DNA of 64,000 nucleotides, from the NCBI GenBank assembly GCA_002898315.1, contig BEHV01000002.1, forward strand, positions 124,001 through 188,000, written 5' to 3'. This DNA is from a bacterium HR19. GTDB lineage: Bacteria > Calescibacteriota > Calescibacteriia > Calescibacteriales > Calescibacteriaceae. Both the position numbers and the translations under genes were made by a program. This document shows, piece by piece, positions 35,967-46,061 of the stretch; position 1 is the first letter of the stretch; each line of letters begins with the position of its first letter. The notes below the pieces were generated by a model. It ran no database searches, was not told the DNA's origin, and worked only from the letters and a program-made list of their open reading frames with translations.

Positions 35967-36707
35967 TTATAGATCTTCTGATAATATTGCTGAAGATATT
36001 TTTATATCTACGGGGAATGTTATTTTGATGTTCTCTCTTTCTCCTTTTATACCTTTGATTTTTTTAGATGTTTTGAAGATGAGTCCTGCGAGGTCTGTGA
36101 TTTTTGATTTGTTTTTGATTTTATTTTTGTTTTTTTCAAGCGCTTTTTTTATAAGTGAGGCGCTGAAAGCTTGTGGTGTTTGAATAAGTGCAACTCTTTT
36201 TCTTGGTATTTCCGATGAGAAGGAGAACGGTTCTTTTCTGCCTTTTATTAATCTTATGGTTTCAGGCGGCGTTATAAATGGTACTGCGGAGCCGTATTTT
36301 TCAGCATAACTTATTACTTTTTTGAGCAGTTTTTCAGAGAAAAGAGGTCTTGCCCCATCGTGTTCTAAAATAATATCTCCATCTTTGAGTTCAAAATTCT
36401 GCTGTATTTTTCTGAAAGCTTTTAGGAACGACTCAAACCTTTCTTTCCCTCCGTAAACAACAAGTGTTTTGAGATTTTTATTTTTTTTTCTCGCTTCACC
36501 TTCAAGTTCTCTGAGCATATCTTCGGTTTCTTTGAAAATGTCCTTTCTCTTGGGTGGAACAGCTACTACCAGAATATCTACATACTTCGCAAGCTTATTT
36601 AAAGAGTACTCCAGAATTTTTTTCCCCTTGAGTTTTATAAAGCATTTTGGTTCTCTGCTTTTGAACCTTTTACCTTTCCCTGCTGCAAGTATTATTCCAA
36701 CTATCAT
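35967..36707 (-). CDS. ispD: 2-C-methyl-D-erythritol 4-phosphate cytidylyltransferase
   Basis: The 246-residue protein starts 'MIVGIILAAGKGKRF', the nucleotidyltransferase loop. 'PKCFIKLKGKKILEYSL', 'LEHDGARPLFS' (the D-GARP motif) and 'RVALIQTPQAFS' are specific to IspD, the third MEP-pathway step. Start at ATG 36707 chosen because the longer frame adds 33 unrelated residues overlapping the cheR end. The ATG follows an AAAATTTT block directly, without a Shine-Dalgarno site. It is 31 bp downstream of cheR on the same strand. Confidence 0.94.
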   Translation of the reverse strand: MIVGIILAAGKGKRFKSREPKCFIKLKGKKILEYSLNKLAKYVDILVVAVPPKRKDIFKETEDMLRELEGEARKKNKNLKTLVVYGGKERFESFLKAFRKIQQNFELKDGDIILEHDGARPLFSEKLLKKVISYAEKYGSAVPFITPPETIRLIKGRKEPFSFSSEIPRKRVALIQTPQAFSASLIKKALEKNKNKIKNKSKITDLAGLIFKTSKKIKGIKGERENIKITFPVDIKISSAILSEDL

Positions 36708-36738
36708 AAAATTTTTGAATGGACTTTGAAAGATCATA

Positions 36739-37596
36739 TCATAAGAATTCTCCTGATTTTTCAACTTTTTTGTAGAAGAACATACCGCTGTCAAAGAGCG
36801 GTTCAAATATAAGGGAAATTATACTGATTCTCTCTGCGGGTCCAAGAACTAAAAATCCGCCTTTTTTGAGTATTGACCAGAATGTCTCTGCGAGTTTGTT
36901 CCGCGATGAATCATCAAAATATATTATGACATTTTTACAGAATATGACATCAAACTTTCCCAAAAGCTTTACTCTCACTCTATCCATAAGGTTCACTCTC
37001 TCAAGCTGAACTTTCTTTTTCACATCTTCCTTTATCTTCCATGTTGAGTCATCTAATCTTTCAAAATATTTTGTGAATATGTATGGTGGAGTGCTTCTTA
37101 CGGAGTATATTCCATATATTCCTTCTTTTGCTTTGCTTATGAAGTTTTCGTTTATATCTACTCCCACGACTTTGAAATTTATCAGAGGGAATTTTTCAAG
37201 AAGATATATTGCAATTGTGTATGGTTCTTCTCCTGTTGAACATCCTGCGGAGAGGAAACTTATTTCCTCACCTTTATAATCTTTCAGATACTCTCTGAAA
37301 ATTTTGTCAAAGAATATATCAAGTTGAATCTTATCTCTGAAAAACTGTGTTTCTCCTATGGTTATTGAGTTTATAATTTCTTTTATTTCTTCTGATACGG
37401 AGTCGTTTAGCAATCTTACATATTCTCTTGGTTTTATGTCAAGCTTTTTCAATCTTGAACCTACTTTATAATTGAGGAGGTAGAGTTTGTTATCTTCAAT
37501 GTATATTCCAGTTTGTTTCCATATTATATCTCTTATTTCTTTCAATTCTTCCTGAGTGAAGTTTATTATAATATCCTTTTCTTCGGTACTTATCAT
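36739..37596 (-). CDS. cheR: Chemotaxis protein methyltransferase CheR
   Basis: A 285-residue methyltransferase with the N-terminal helical CheR domain (about 10-80, 'IGETQFFRD' at its end). The SAM-binding domain shows 'SAGCSTGEEPYTIAI', 'VGVDINENFISKAKEGIYG' and 'FDVIFCKNVIIYFD'. CheR methylates glutamates of chemoreceptors. No cheA, cheW or cheB lies nearby. The possible receptors in the window, the coiled-coil proteins at 61497-64000, lack a clear conserved Glu pattern at the signalling tip. It is divergent from the SDR gene across 174 bp in which I see no confident promoter. Confidence 0.95.
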   Translation of the reverse strand: MISTEEKDIIINFTQEELKEIRDIIWKQTGIYIEDNKLYLLNYKVGSRLKKLDIKPREYVRLLNDSVSEEIKEIINSITIGETQFFRDKIQLDIFFDKIFREYLKDYKGEEISFLSAGCSTGEEPYTIAIYLLEKFPLINFKVVGVDINENFISKAKEGIYGIYSVRSTPPYIFTKYFERLDDSTWKIKEDVKKKVQLERVNLMDRVRVKLLGKFDVIFCKNVIIYFDDSSRNKLAETFWSILKKGGFLVLGPAERISIISLIFEPLFDSGMFFYKKVEKSGEFL

Positions 37597-37770
37597 CGGC
37601 TTTTAGCCAAATTTTTTCAGAACCCCGTTGTGTCAAAAATCGCAAAAATTTTTAAAAAAGTTTGCAACTCTGAAAATAAATTAGTGAGAAAATCAACTTT
37701 TTTCCTTTATTTTTTAAAATTTATGCTTTGTTTTTATTTGTTTTTCTATTTTTGAACTTTATGAAGGTTT

Positions 37771-38754
37771 ATGGATAGAGAGAAATTCTGGAGAGATAGA
37801 CCAACACTCATCACCGGCGCAACAGGTATTTTAGGTTCTGCTCTTATCAAACTTCTCTATGAACTCCGTGCTGATGTGGTCTGCATAATGAGGGATTGGG
37901 TTCCAAAAAGCGAACTTATCTTGTCGGGACTTATAGAAAAAGTAAAGGTTGTAAGAGGAGACCTTTCAGATGTTGATTTTTTGAGAAGGGTGATAGGTGA
38001 ATATGAGATAGATACGGTTTTTCATCTCGCTGCCCAAACTCAGGTTCCCGTTGCAAATCAGGACCCCCTCTCAACATTTGAGTCAAATATAAGGGGAACA
38101 TGGAACCTTCTTGATGCGTGCAGAATAAACGGGAGAGTAAAAAATATAGTTGTGGCATCATCTGACAAAGCTTATGGGGAGACGCAATTACTGCCTTATA
38201 CAGAGGATATGGTTCTTAATCCGATTTACCCTTATGATGTGAGCAAAGCGTGTGCAGAACTTATATCTCGCTCCTACTCAAAAGTTTTCGGTTTGAAAAT
38301 AATAATCACAAGGTGCGGGAACTTTTTCGGAGAGGGTGACCTCAACTGGTCAAGAATAGTTCCGGGAACAATAAGAAGTGTCATCAGGGGAGTTCCACCT
38401 GTTATAAGGTCAGATGGAACACTCGTCAGAGATTACATATATGTTCAAGATGTCGCAGAAGCTTATATTCTCTGTGCCGAAAAACTTGAAGAAAACCCTT
38501 CTCTGACAGGTGAAGCGTTCAACTTCTCATACGAAAAACCTCTATCTGTCATTGAAATTGTTGAACTTATTCTGAAACTTATGAACTCAGATTTGAAACC
38601 CATAATAAAGAATGAGGCGAAACATGAGATAAAAGCTCAATACCTTAGTGCAGAAAAAGCAAGAAAAATTCTTGGATGGAGACCTCGCTTCACACTTGAG
38701 GAGGGTCTGAGAAGAACAATAGATTGGTATAAAAAATTCTTTGAAGCAAGCTGA
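37771..38754 (+). CDS. NAD-dependent sugar-nucleotide epimerase/dehydratase (SDR)
   Basis: A 327-residue extended SDR. The NAD motif is '[13 protein letters not shown]' (about 14-26). '[22 protein letters not shown]' and 'SSDKAYG' precede the catalytic 'YDVSKACAE' (YxxxK). The opening '[11 protein letters not shown]' and '[16 protein letters not shown]' resemble CDP-glucose 4,6-dehydratase (RfbG), which makes a 4-keto-6-deoxy sugar nucleotide. GAAGG lies 4 nt before the ATG. It probably supplies surface polysaccharide synthesis with the export genes at 44.7-47 kb. The substrate is an inference. Confidence 0.85.
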   Translation: MDREKFWRDRPTLITGATGILGSALIKLLYELRADVVCIMRDWVPKSELILSGLIEKVKVVRGDLSDVDFLRRVIGEYEIDTVFHLAAQTQVPVANQDPLSTFESNIRGTWNLLDACRINGRVKNIVVASSDKAYGETQLLPYTEDMVLNPIYPYDVSKACAELISRSYSKVFGLKIIITRCGNFFGEGDLNWSRIVPGTIRSVIRGVPPVIRSDGTLVRDYIYVQDVAEAYILCAEKLEENPSLTGEAFNFSYEKPLSVIEIVELILKLMNSDLKPIIKNEAKHEIKAQYLSAEKARKILGWRPRFTLEEGLRRTIDWYKKFFEAS

Positions 38755-38868
38755 ATTTGCTTTCTGGAAATTTCTCATAAGGTTTTGGGGAATCTATGGA
38801 GAGGAATTGAAATTATATTTGAACTGCTTTTAACTTTTTTCTGTTCTCCTGTTTTTAATTTTTTATCT

Positions 38869-41487
38869 ATGCGTTTTGAGAGGTTCACATCAAGAGCGCA
38901 GGAAGTTTTAGAAGAAGCGGCAGAACTTGCGAGAAGGAAAAATAACGGTGAGGTTTTTCCCGAACACGTAGCTTATATTCTCACAAAAGACCAGATGGCA
39001 AATGTTATAAAAGCTCTCGGAAAAGATATATCAAAAATTCTTTTCAAGTTAGAAGAAGCAATATCATATCTTCCGAAGGTCTTTGGGGATTCATCAGAGG
39101 TTTATATATCTCCCCAGCTTCGGAAAGTTCTCACAAGGGCAGAAAGCATATCATCTGCTATGGGAGATAGCTATGTATCAACAGAGCATCTTTTTATGGC
39201 ATCTCTTGAGCACGAACCGGTTCAGAGGATTTTCCTTTCAGAAGGTATAAGTCCAAAAGACATTGAGGCGAAGATAATTGAGATGAGGAGAGGGAAAAGA
39301 ATTGAGGGCAGAGATGAAGATTTCGGAGAAGGTTCGGCGCTTTCAAGATACGGGCGAGACCTTGTGGAACTCGCAAAGCAGGGAAAACTTGACCCGGTCA
39401 TAGGCAGAGAAGATGAAATAAGAAGAGTCATAGAAGTTCTGATGAGAAGGAGGAAAAATAATCCTGTTTTGATAGGAGACCCGGGAGTAGGGAAGACCGC
39501 TATTGTTGAAGGTCTTGCGCAGAAAATAGCGATTGGAGATGTTCCGGAACCACTCAAAGGCAAAAAGATATTTCAGCTTGATATGTCATCTCTTCTTGCA
39601 GGAGCGAAGTACAGAGGAGAATTTGAGGAGAGATTAAAAAGCGTTCTTAAAGAAGTTCAGGAATCAGGTGGTGAGATAATTCTTTTTGTTGATGAGGTTC
39701 ATAATCTTGTTGGGGCGGGGAGAGCTGAGGGTCAGGCGATGGATGCTGCGAACATAATGAAGCCCGCGCTCGCACGAGGAGAAATACGACTTATTGGAGC
39801 AACCACAATAGATGAATACAGAAAATACATAGAAAAAGACCCTGCTCTTGAAAGGAGATTGCAACCTATATTTGTGAGAGAACCCACCATTGAAGAGACA
39901 ATATCAATCCTCCGAGGATTAAAACAAAAATACGAGGTCCATCATGGAGTTAAAATTTCTGATTCTGCAATAGTTGCTGCTGCAAAGCTTTCGGCACGAT
40001 ATATACAAGATAGGAAGCTCCCAGATAAAGCCATAGACCTGATAGATCAGGCGGCGAGCTCTCTCAGAATGCAGATAGAAAGCACCCCGGCTCCGATATA
40101 TGAGCTTGAAAGAAAAATATCCGAACTTGAGATTGAGAGACAGGCGTTGACACTTGAATTAAGCACAGCATCTCAGAGAGAAAAGACGGAAATTCAAGAA
40201 AAGATAAATGATATATCTCATAGGTTAGCCGAACTCAGAGAGAAGTTAAATCAGCTCAGATCAAAGTGGGAGTATGAGAGAAAACTTCTTGATAGAATTA
40301 GGGAGCTGAAAGATAAGATTTCTGAACTTGAGCTTTCTGCTGAAAAAGCGACCCGTTCGGGAGATTACGAGAAAGCGGCGAGGATAACCTACGGTGAGAT
40401 TCCCACTTTGAAAAAAGAGCTTGAAAAGCTTAACGCAGAATTTGAGAGCTTGAAAGATCGGCTCGTTTCAGATCAGGTGACAGCAGAAGATATAATGCGA
40501 CTTATATCAAAGATGACGGGAATACCTGTTGAGCGTATGAGGGAGGAGGAGATGGAAAAACTCGCTCATATTGAAGATTTTCTCTCAAAAAAGGTTGTAG
40601 GGCAGGACCATGCGTTGAAGCTTATAGCTAACACCATAAGGAGAGCCAGAGCGGGTTTTTCGGACCCAAAAAGACCAATAGGTTCTTTTCTTTTCTTGGG
40701 ACCGACAGGAGTTGGGAAAACACTTACCGCAAGGGCGCTTGCTGAATTCCTGTTTGGAGATGAAAACGCAATGATAAGAATAGATATGTCTGAGTACATG
40801 GAAAAGCACTCCGTGGCAAAACTCATAGGAGCTCCCCCCGGATATGTGGGATATGAAGAAGGTGGTCAGCTCACAGAGGCGGTCAGACGAAAGCCGTTCT
40901 CTGTCATACTCCTTGATGAAATAGAAAAGGCGCACCCAGAGGTGTTCAATTTACTCCTGCAAGTCCTTGAAGATGGACGGCTCACCGACTCAAAAGGAAG
41001 AACTGTTGATTTCAAAAATACAATAATAATAATGACTTCAAACATAGGAAGCGATATAATAATGCGAGAAAGTTTTGAATCTGCTGAAAGGAAGATAAAA
41101 GACCTCCTCCTCTCATATTTCAGACCAGAGTTCATCAACAGAATTGACGAAATCGTTGTCTTCAAACCTCTTTCAGAGGAAATGATAAGAAAGATTGTAG
41201 ATATACAGCTTGAGGAAGTTATAAAGAGATCTCTTGAAAGGAGAATTCGCATTAAATTCACTTCTCGGGTGAGAGATTTTCTGGCTCAGGTGGGTTTTGA
41301 CCCGAACTTTGGTGCAAGACCGCTGAGGAGAGCTATTCAAAAATACATATTAGATGAACTCGCTTTGAAGTTTGTTTCAGGAGAAATAAAAGAAGGTGAT
41401 GAATGTGAAATTGATTACGATGGAGAGAAAGTGGTTTTCAAAGTGGTTTCATCTGATTTAGGAGCAGAGCAGGTTCAGATAAATTGA
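38869..41487 (+). CDS. clpB: ATP-dependent disaggregase ClpB
   Basis: The 872-residue AAA+ protein has a Clp_N domain (about 1-145), NBD1 with '[15 protein letters not shown]', and the long coiled-coil middle domain (about 405-530) that distinguishes ClpB from ClpA/C. NBD2 follows with '[19 protein letters not shown]', '[18 protein letters not shown]' and '[10 protein letters not shown]'. With DnaK it resolves protein aggregates. I chose the ATG at 38869, where the Clp_N pattern '[13 protein letters not shown]' begins. The longer frame from 38785 adds an unrelated hydrophobic leader. The 114-bp spacer before it shows no clear heat-shock promoter. Confidence 0.96.
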   Translation: MRFERFTSRAQEVLEEAAELARRKNNGEVFPEHVAYILTKDQMANVIKALGKDISKILFKLEEAISYLPKVFGDSSEVYISPQLRKVLTRAESISSAMGDSYVSTEHLFMASLEHEPVQRIFLSEGISPKDIEAKIIEMRRGKRIEGRDEDFGEGSALSRYGRDLVELAKQGKLDPVIGREDEIRRVIEVLMRRRKNNPVLIGDPGVGKTAIVEGLAQKIAIGDVPEPLKGKKIFQLDMSSLLAGAKYRGEFEERLKSVLKEVQESGGEIILFVDEVHNLVGAGRAEGQAMDAANIMKPALARGEIRLIGATTIDEYRKYIEKDPALERRLQPIFVREPTIEETISILRGLKQKYEVHHGVKISDSAIVAAAKLSARYIQDRKLPDKAIDLIDQAASSLRMQIESTPAPIYELERKISELEIERQALTLELSTASQREKTEIQEKINDISHRLAELREKLNQLRSKWEYERKLLDRIRELKDKISELELSAEKATRSGDYEKAARITYGEIPTLKKELEKLNAEFESLKDRLVSDQVTAEDIMRLISKMTGIPVERMREEEMEKLAHIEDFLSKKVVGQDHALKLIANTIRRARAGFSDPKRPIGSFLFLGPTGVGKTLTARALAEFLFGDENAMIRIDMSEYMEKHSVAKLIGAPPGYVGYEEGGQLTEAVRRKPFSVILLDEIEKAHPEVFNLLLQVLEDGRLTDSKGRTVDFKNTIIIMTSNIGSDIIMRESFESAERKIKDLLLSYFRPEFINRIDEIVVFKPLSEEMIRKIVDIQLEEVIKRSLERRIRIKFTSRVRDFLAQVGFDPNFGARPLRRAIQKYILDELALKFVSGEIKEGDECEIDYDGEKVVFKVVSSDLGAEQVQIN

Positions 41488-41502
41488 AAATTTTTGAAAG
41501 AC

Positions 41503-41940
41503 ATGCAGAGGATTCAGAAAGACGGTGTGAGAAAAGTCAGGCATCCCGGCGGTGGTTGCGTCTTCTGCTCAAAAGGTTTCTGGGGATTTTTTGACCCGGA
41601 AAATAACAGAGCTTTCTTTGAGTTTATATTCTCTGATGAGCATCAGGGACCTCCCAATCATGTTCACGGAGGCGTAATTGCAACTTTTATAGATGAGGTC
41701 ATGAGCTTCGCTACGGGAAATTTTTTTCCTTGCTTTCTCGGAAAGATTGAGATATGGTACAGAAAACCTGTTCCTCTTTTTTCTCGTCTCCAGCTTGAAG
41801 GTGAAGTGGTAAAGGTTGAAGGGAGAAAAATTTTCACGAAAGGGTTCATAAAAAAAGACGGAGAGGTTCTTATTGAGGCACATGGAGTTTATATTCAGCC
41901 AAAAGAGAGAAATGATGTTTCGCTTGAGTTTATTGAGTGA
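41503..41940 (+). CDS. Hot-dog thioesterase (PaaI-like)
   Basis: An approximately 145-residue single hot-dog protein. The motif 'NHVHGGVIATFIDEVM' (HGG, then the catalytic Asp/Glu helix) places it with PaaI/YbgC-type acyl-CoA thioesterases. 'CxxC'-like cysteines near residue 19 precede a 'FFDPENNRAFFEF' strand. The ATG at 41503 lies 15 nt after the clpB stop and follows an AAAATTTTT block; TTG 41494 is an alternative. The substrate is unknown, and cotranscription with clpB is likely. Confidence 0.85.
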   Translation: MQRIQKDGVRKVRHPGGGCVFCSKGFWGFFDPENNRAFFEFIFSDEHQGPPNHVHGGVIATFIDEVMSFATGNFFPCFLGKIEIWYRKPVPLFSRLQLEGEVVKVEGRKIFTKGFIKKDGEVLIEAHGVYIQPKERNDVSLEFIE

Positions 41941-42006
41941 TTTTTCTTTCCTGGAAATTTCCTGTCTTATCTGAAAAAATTTTTTATTCTTTGAAATTTT
42001 AAGTTT

Positions 42007-42738
42007 ATGGAGAGGGTTTTTGCTACTTCAAGGCGTGACATATGGTGGGCTGAAACTTTTGGAAGTGCGGTTGTTTTTCTGGGGGTGATTCTTTATTCAA
42101 TAGTAAGAGCTCTTGAAGGGAAGTTCTTTGAGTGGGGACCTTATGTTTCTCCCTTGTATTCTATACCTTTTGATACCGCGTGGATTTCTCCGGCTGTTTT
42201 CACCATGTGGGTTCCCGCTGGGTACAGGATAACATGCTACTTTTGCCGTCGTGTTTATTATCGGAGTATATTTGCTGACCCGCCTGCCTGTGCTGTGAGG
42301 GAGTTCAAGAGAAATTACAAAGGAGAATCTGCTTTTCCTTACATTCTTTTGAACGTTCACAGATATTTTCTTTATCTTGTTGTGATTTTTGTTTTTATTC
42401 ATTGGGGGCACGCTATATCTGCATTTTTGAGATGGGGTGAGAATGGGAGTATAAAGTTCGGTATGGGGCTTGGTTCCCTTCTTATTCTTGGTGATACGGT
42501 TCTGCTTACGCTTTATGTTCTTTCTTGTCATTCTTTGAGGCATATTTTGGGTGGTGGTTCTGATTTTTATTCTGTGGAGCATATGGGGAAGATAAAGTAT
42601 TCGTTGTGGAAGTTTGTGAGCAGGTTGAATGAGCATCACGGGTTTTTCTTCTGGACGAGCCTTTTGAGTGTGGCGATAGCAGATTTTTATGTAAGGGCGG
42701 TCTCTTCCGGGGTGATAAATGATATAAGGTTCTTCTGA
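42007..42738 (+). CDS. Succinate dehydrogenase-type membrane anchor (actinobacterial Sdh1-like)
   Basis: A 243-residue integral membrane protein with about five hydrophobic segments. The arrangement 'GPYVSPLYS', 'SPAVFTMWVPAGYRITCYFCRRVYYRS', 'PPACAV', 'ILLNVHRYFLYL' and 'CHSLRHILGG' resembles the anchor of the actinobacterial Rv0247c-Rv0249c type succinate dehydrogenase. That anchor binds heme and quinone through such histidines. No flavoprotein (SdhA) or iron-sulfur (SdhB) gene flanks it. It is convergent with a GT2 gene with a 7-bp gap. The assignment rests on recalled similarity. Confidence 0.72.
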   Translation: MERVFATSRRDIWWAETFGSAVVFLGVILYSIVRALEGKFFEWGPYVSPLYSIPFDTAWISPAVFTMWVPAGYRITCYFCRRVYYRSIFADPPACAVREFKRNYKGESAFPYILLNVHRYFLYLVVIFVFIHWGHAISAFLRWGENGSIKFGMGLGSLLILGDTVLLTLYVLSCHSLRHILGGGSDFYSVEHMGKIKYSLWKFVSRLNEHHGFFFWTSLLSVAIADFYVRAVSSGVINDIRFF

Positions 42739-42745
42739 ATTTTTA

Positions 42746-43678
42746 TTACATTCTGAACTCTTCAAGTTTTTCAGGGGGATATTTTAACTTCATGTATTTT
42801 TCGTATAGCCCGAGCAAAAGTAAAATAGATTTAGCAAGGTCTTTTACATTTTTTGTGTAAAGAAAAGATAAGAGTAAGGATTTTAAAGCTATATCTTTGT
42901 ATCCTGCCAAGTATGAAGTCCAAGCAAGACGGTTGAACCTGAACGAGAGCTCCCTTTTTCCCAGCTCCCTTAAAATCTCATCTTTGAATTCAAGTAAGAT
43001 GCTTAAAAATTCTTTCATCTGAATATTTGTTTTCATGCTTAATCTTTCGAGCGAAGACCTCCTTTTTATTACACAAAGTGGTTCTGGGACATAGTCAAAG
43101 CTGGTGATTCGTGATACGCAAACTAAAAATTTGGTATCATCTGTTATTATTCTTCTTTCATCAAATAAACCAGATTGTGTTGCTATATCTTTTCTCACAA
43201 TTAATGTTTGGAGATTTATCAAAGGAAATTTTAGCATTTCTCTATAAACATAACCTTTAAGCCTTTGTATCCTCATTAATTCCATCCCTTTTCCCGTCTC
43301 TATAAATGCGTCACAATAAACAAGTCCTACATCACCATCCCTCAAAAGCAATCTAACCTGCTTCTCCGTCTTCTCAGGTAAGAAATAATCGTCATGATCA
43401 AGGAAAGCAAGAATTTCACCATCTGAATTCAAAATACCTATATTCCTTGGCACAGCAGGTCTCCCACTATTTTTCGGCAACCTTATATATTTTATTCTTG
43501 AATCCTTGAATCTTTGAACTATCTCAGGTGTGTTATCTTCCGAAGCATCATCTACCACTACAACCTGAATGTTCTTATATGTTTGGTCAAGACAACTTTG
43601 AATAGCTCTCTTCAAAAGCTCTGCTCTGTTATATGTCGGTATTATAATTGATACTAAAGGCTCATATATCCTCTTCAC
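42746..43678 (-). CDS. Family 2 glycosyltransferase
   Basis: A 310-residue GT-A protein with 'SIIIPTYNRAELLKRAI', 'VVDDASEDNTPEIV', 'RNIGILNSDGEILAFLDHDDYF' (DxD-like metal site) and a helical C-terminus. It lacks transmembrane segments. It forms a two-gene minus-strand unit with the next GT2 (4-bp gap). The unit is divergent from the Wzt/Wzm exporter, so it likely builds the exported glycan. Donor and acceptor are unknown. Confidence 0.88.
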   Translation of the reverse strand: MKRIYEPLVSIIIPTYNRAELLKRAIQSCLDQTYKNIQVVVVDDASEDNTPEIVQRFKDSRIKYIRLPKNSGRPAVPRNIGILNSDGEILAFLDHDDYFLPEKTEKQVRLLLRDGDVGLVYCDAFIETGKGMELMRIQRLKGYVYREMLKFPLINLQTLIVRKDIATQSGLFDERRIITDDTKFLVCVSRITSFDYVPEPLCVIKRRSSLERLSMKTNIQMKEFLSILLEFKDEILRELGKRELSFRFNRLAWTSYLAGYKDIALKSLLLSFLYTKNVKDLAKSILLLLGLYEKYMKLKYPPEKLEEFRM

Positions 43679-43682
43679 AAAG

Positions 43683-44693
43683 TTATAAATTTTTTACCTT
43701 CTTTAAGATTTTTGAAGAAAATTCACAAAATTTTGCATATAATTGCAAGATTTTGCTATCGGGCATAGTTTTATAAAGTAAATAAGGAAGTATATGAACT
43801 GACCATAAGGCAAGATAAATTTTTTGTTTTTGAGATATATTACTGTTAAGCTTATCAGCCAACAAACATATTCTCACACTTTCGAAGATAAATTTTATTT
43901 CCTCAGGAACAAGCACAAGGCGTAAAATACTCTCCCTATATTTTCCTGGTATTTTATCAATAATACTATGGTATATCATGTAATAAAATTTGTTGTGTGG
44001 TTTAAGGTGGAGAATTTGTCTAAAAAGATTATCTTCGGTCCCTATAAAAATTGGATGATTTATGGTTCTGTAAACAATTGCTTCTGGTTCAAACTTATAT
44101 TTCCCTATTAATGCTCCCTGAGCTAGCATATATGCATCTGAAACTATGGTTTCCGGAAAGTTTATCTTTTCTAATACTTCTTTTTTCCATAATCCATAAA
44201 TTGTAAATGAACCTAGGTCTTCAAGGATTCTTTTGTACCTTTCTATAGCATTTTCAATCTCAGATGTATCCTCTTTTTGTATCCATGTGTACTCAGTATT
44301 TGAACTGGAATCAATTACTTTGGGAAACACAAGAATTATTTTGTCATCATTTGATTTCTTGAATGAATTTAAGAGTTTTTCAAGCAGTTGTGGATGCCAT
44401 ATATCGTGTCCAGATAACCAGATAAAAAAAGGAGTTTTCGCTTGATCTAATACAAACTTGAAGTTTTTCAAAGCTCCGAGGTTTTTCTTCTGCCTGAAAA
44501 ACTTTATTCTTTTTTCTTTCTTTGCGTACTCTTCGCATATCTTATCTGTTCCATCAGTTGAACTGTTATCTGAAATCACAACTTCAAAATTCTGATATGT
44601 CTGATTGAGTAAAGATTCAAGAGTTTTTTCTATGAATTTTCGCTCATTATACACCGGCATTCCCACTGTTATTTCAGGATTTCCCTTCTTCAT
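43683..44693 (-). CDS. Family 2 glycosyltransferase
   Basis: A 336-residue GT-A protein. The motifs are 'TVGMPVYNERKFIEKTLESLLNQTY', 'VISDNSSTDGTDKICEEYAK' and 'FIWLSGHDIW' in the metal site position. A helical C-terminal part (about 240-336) is lysine-rich and without membrane segments. It is upstream of the other GT2 on the same strand. Its start is 55 bp from divergent wzt, an A/T-rich spacer that presumably holds both promoters. Role in surface polysaccharide synthesis inferred from context. Confidence 0.87.
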   Translation of the reverse strand: MKKGNPEITVGMPVYNERKFIEKTLESLLNQTYQNFEVVISDNSSTDGTDKICEEYAKKEKRIKFFRQKKNLGALKNFKFVLDQAKTPFFIWLSGHDIWHPQLLEKLLNSFKKSNDDKIILVFPKVIDSSSNTEYTWIQKEDTSEIENAIERYKRILEDLGSFTIYGLWKKEVLEKINFPETIVSDAYMLAQGALIGKYKFEPEAIVYRTINHPIFIGTEDNLFRQILHLKPHNKFYYMIYHSIIDKIPGKYRESILRLVLVPEEIKFIFESVRICLLADKLNSNISQKQKIYLALWSVHILPYLLYKTMPDSKILQLYAKFCEFSSKILKKVKNL

Positions 44694-44748
44694 AATCTAC
44701 AATTTTTAATTTTATCTTTAATCCAAATCACAAATTAAAAATTTTGCA

Positions 44749-46044
44749 ATGAATATAGCTATAAAAGTGGAGAATTTGAGCAAGCTTTACAAGATAGGGA
44801 AAAAAGAGCCATATATGGCACTCCGAGATGCTCTTTCCGAAAGCATAAAAAAACTTTTCAGAAAAAATGAAAAAGATAAAGAAAATGAAAGCTACATATG
44901 GGCTTTAAAAAATGTATCATTTGAGGTAAAAGAAGGAGAAATCGTAGGAATAATAGGTAGAAACGGAGCTGGGAAAACAACTTTACTTAAAATCCTCTCA
45001 CGCATAACATATCCAACAGAAGGAAAAGCAGTTGTGAAGGGAAAAGTCGGCTCTCTCCTTGAAGTCGGAATAGGTTTCCACCCAGAACTCACAGGAAGAG
45101 AAAACATTTACCTTTATGGAACAATCTTGGGCATGAAGAAAAAAGAAATTGATGAGAAATTTGATGAGATAGTTGAATTCTCTGGACTGGCACAGTTTAT
45201 AGATACACCCGTGAAATACTATTCATCTGGAATGTATGTTCGTCTTGCTTTTGCTACTGCTGCCTATCTTCAAACAAATATATTGCTCATTGATGAGGTC
45301 CTGGCAGTTGGAGATGTTGGTTTTCAGAGGAAATGTTTTCAGAGGATGGAAGAGGTAAGAAAAGAGGAAAGAACAATCCTTGTTGTATCACATAATATGG
45401 AAGCTATTTTAAGATTCTGCAAAAGGTCAATTCTTATTGACAAAGGAAGAATAATAAAAGATGGAAATACTAAAGAAGTTGTAGAAGAATATCTAAAATA
45501 TTTCTCGGAAATTTACAATTTTAGAGAATGGAGTTTTGATCAAGCTCCCGGCAGCGAATTCGCAAAGCTAAAATCTATAAAAATCAAAGATAAAAATGGA
45601 AATCAGAAAAACTCATTTGACTCAAGAGAACCCATATTTGTTGAGGTAGAATACTGGATAATAAAACCAAAGAATATCTACGCTAGTATTGTTCTACAAA
45701 ACCAGATGGGAGTAATAGTATTCATAGCATCGGAAAGCTCTTCTTACCTCGGTAGAGCATATAAAATTCTTGAGCCAGGATTATATAGGGCTGTATGTGA
45801 GATACCATCTAATCTCCTTGCAGATGGTAACTACACTTTGAGAGTGGTCCTAGTAGAGCTGGGAAAGGATAGTTCACCTTTATATCATGCAGATGTTCAT
45901 AATGCTGTTGGCTTCCAAGTTTTTGTCCCTCTTGCTCCCGATTCCCCGCGTGGAGATTATCCCGGGGGATACCCAGGAGTAGTTTGGCCAAAATTCAAAT
46001 GGGAAACATATCAGGTAGATAAAAACATTTTTCCTGAAAGTTAA
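44749..46044 (+). CDS. wzt: Polysaccharide ABC exporter ATPase (Wzt-type) with carbohydrate-binding domain
   Basis: A 431-residue protein. The N-terminal ABC ATPase has Walker A 'GRNGAGKTT' (about 74-82), signature 'YSSGMYVRLAFA' (YSSGM is Wzt-typical) and Walker B 'LLIDEVLAVGD'. Residues about 260-431 form the Wzt C-terminal beta-sandwich that in O9a-type systems binds the terminus of the finished polysaccharide. A polymer-termination modification may therefore be read. It is followed by wzm after 17 bp. The ATG lies just after an AAAAATTTT block, with no Shine-Dalgarno site. Confidence 0.94.
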   Translation: MNIAIKVENLSKLYKIGKKEPYMALRDALSESIKKLFRKNEKDKENESYIWALKNVSFEVKEGEIVGIIGRNGAGKTTLLKILSRITYPTEGKAVVKGKVGSLLEVGIGFHPELTGRENIYLYGTILGMKKKEIDEKFDEIVEFSGLAQFIDTPVKYYSSGMYVRLAFATAAYLQTNILLIDEVLAVGDVGFQRKCFQRMEEVRKEERTILVVSHNMEAILRFCKRSILIDKGRIIKDGNTKEVVEEYLKYFSEIYNFREWSFDQAPGSEFAKLKSIKIKDKNGNQKNSFDSREPIFVEVEYWIIKPKNIYASIVLQNQMGVIVFIASESSSYLGRAYKILEPGLYRAVCEIPSNLLADGNYTLRVVLVELGKDSSPLYHADVHNAVGFQVFVPLAPDSPRGDYPGGYPGVVWPKFKWETYQVDKNIFPES

Positions 46045-46061
46045 AAATTTACTTAAACATT

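Noticed and set aside
42097-42765. Long minus-strand frame (222 codons) opposite the Sdh-type anchor
   Set aside because: The plus-strand frame has conserved membrane and histidine motifs. The opposite frame is a low-complexity shadow overlapping the neighbouring GT2 gene.
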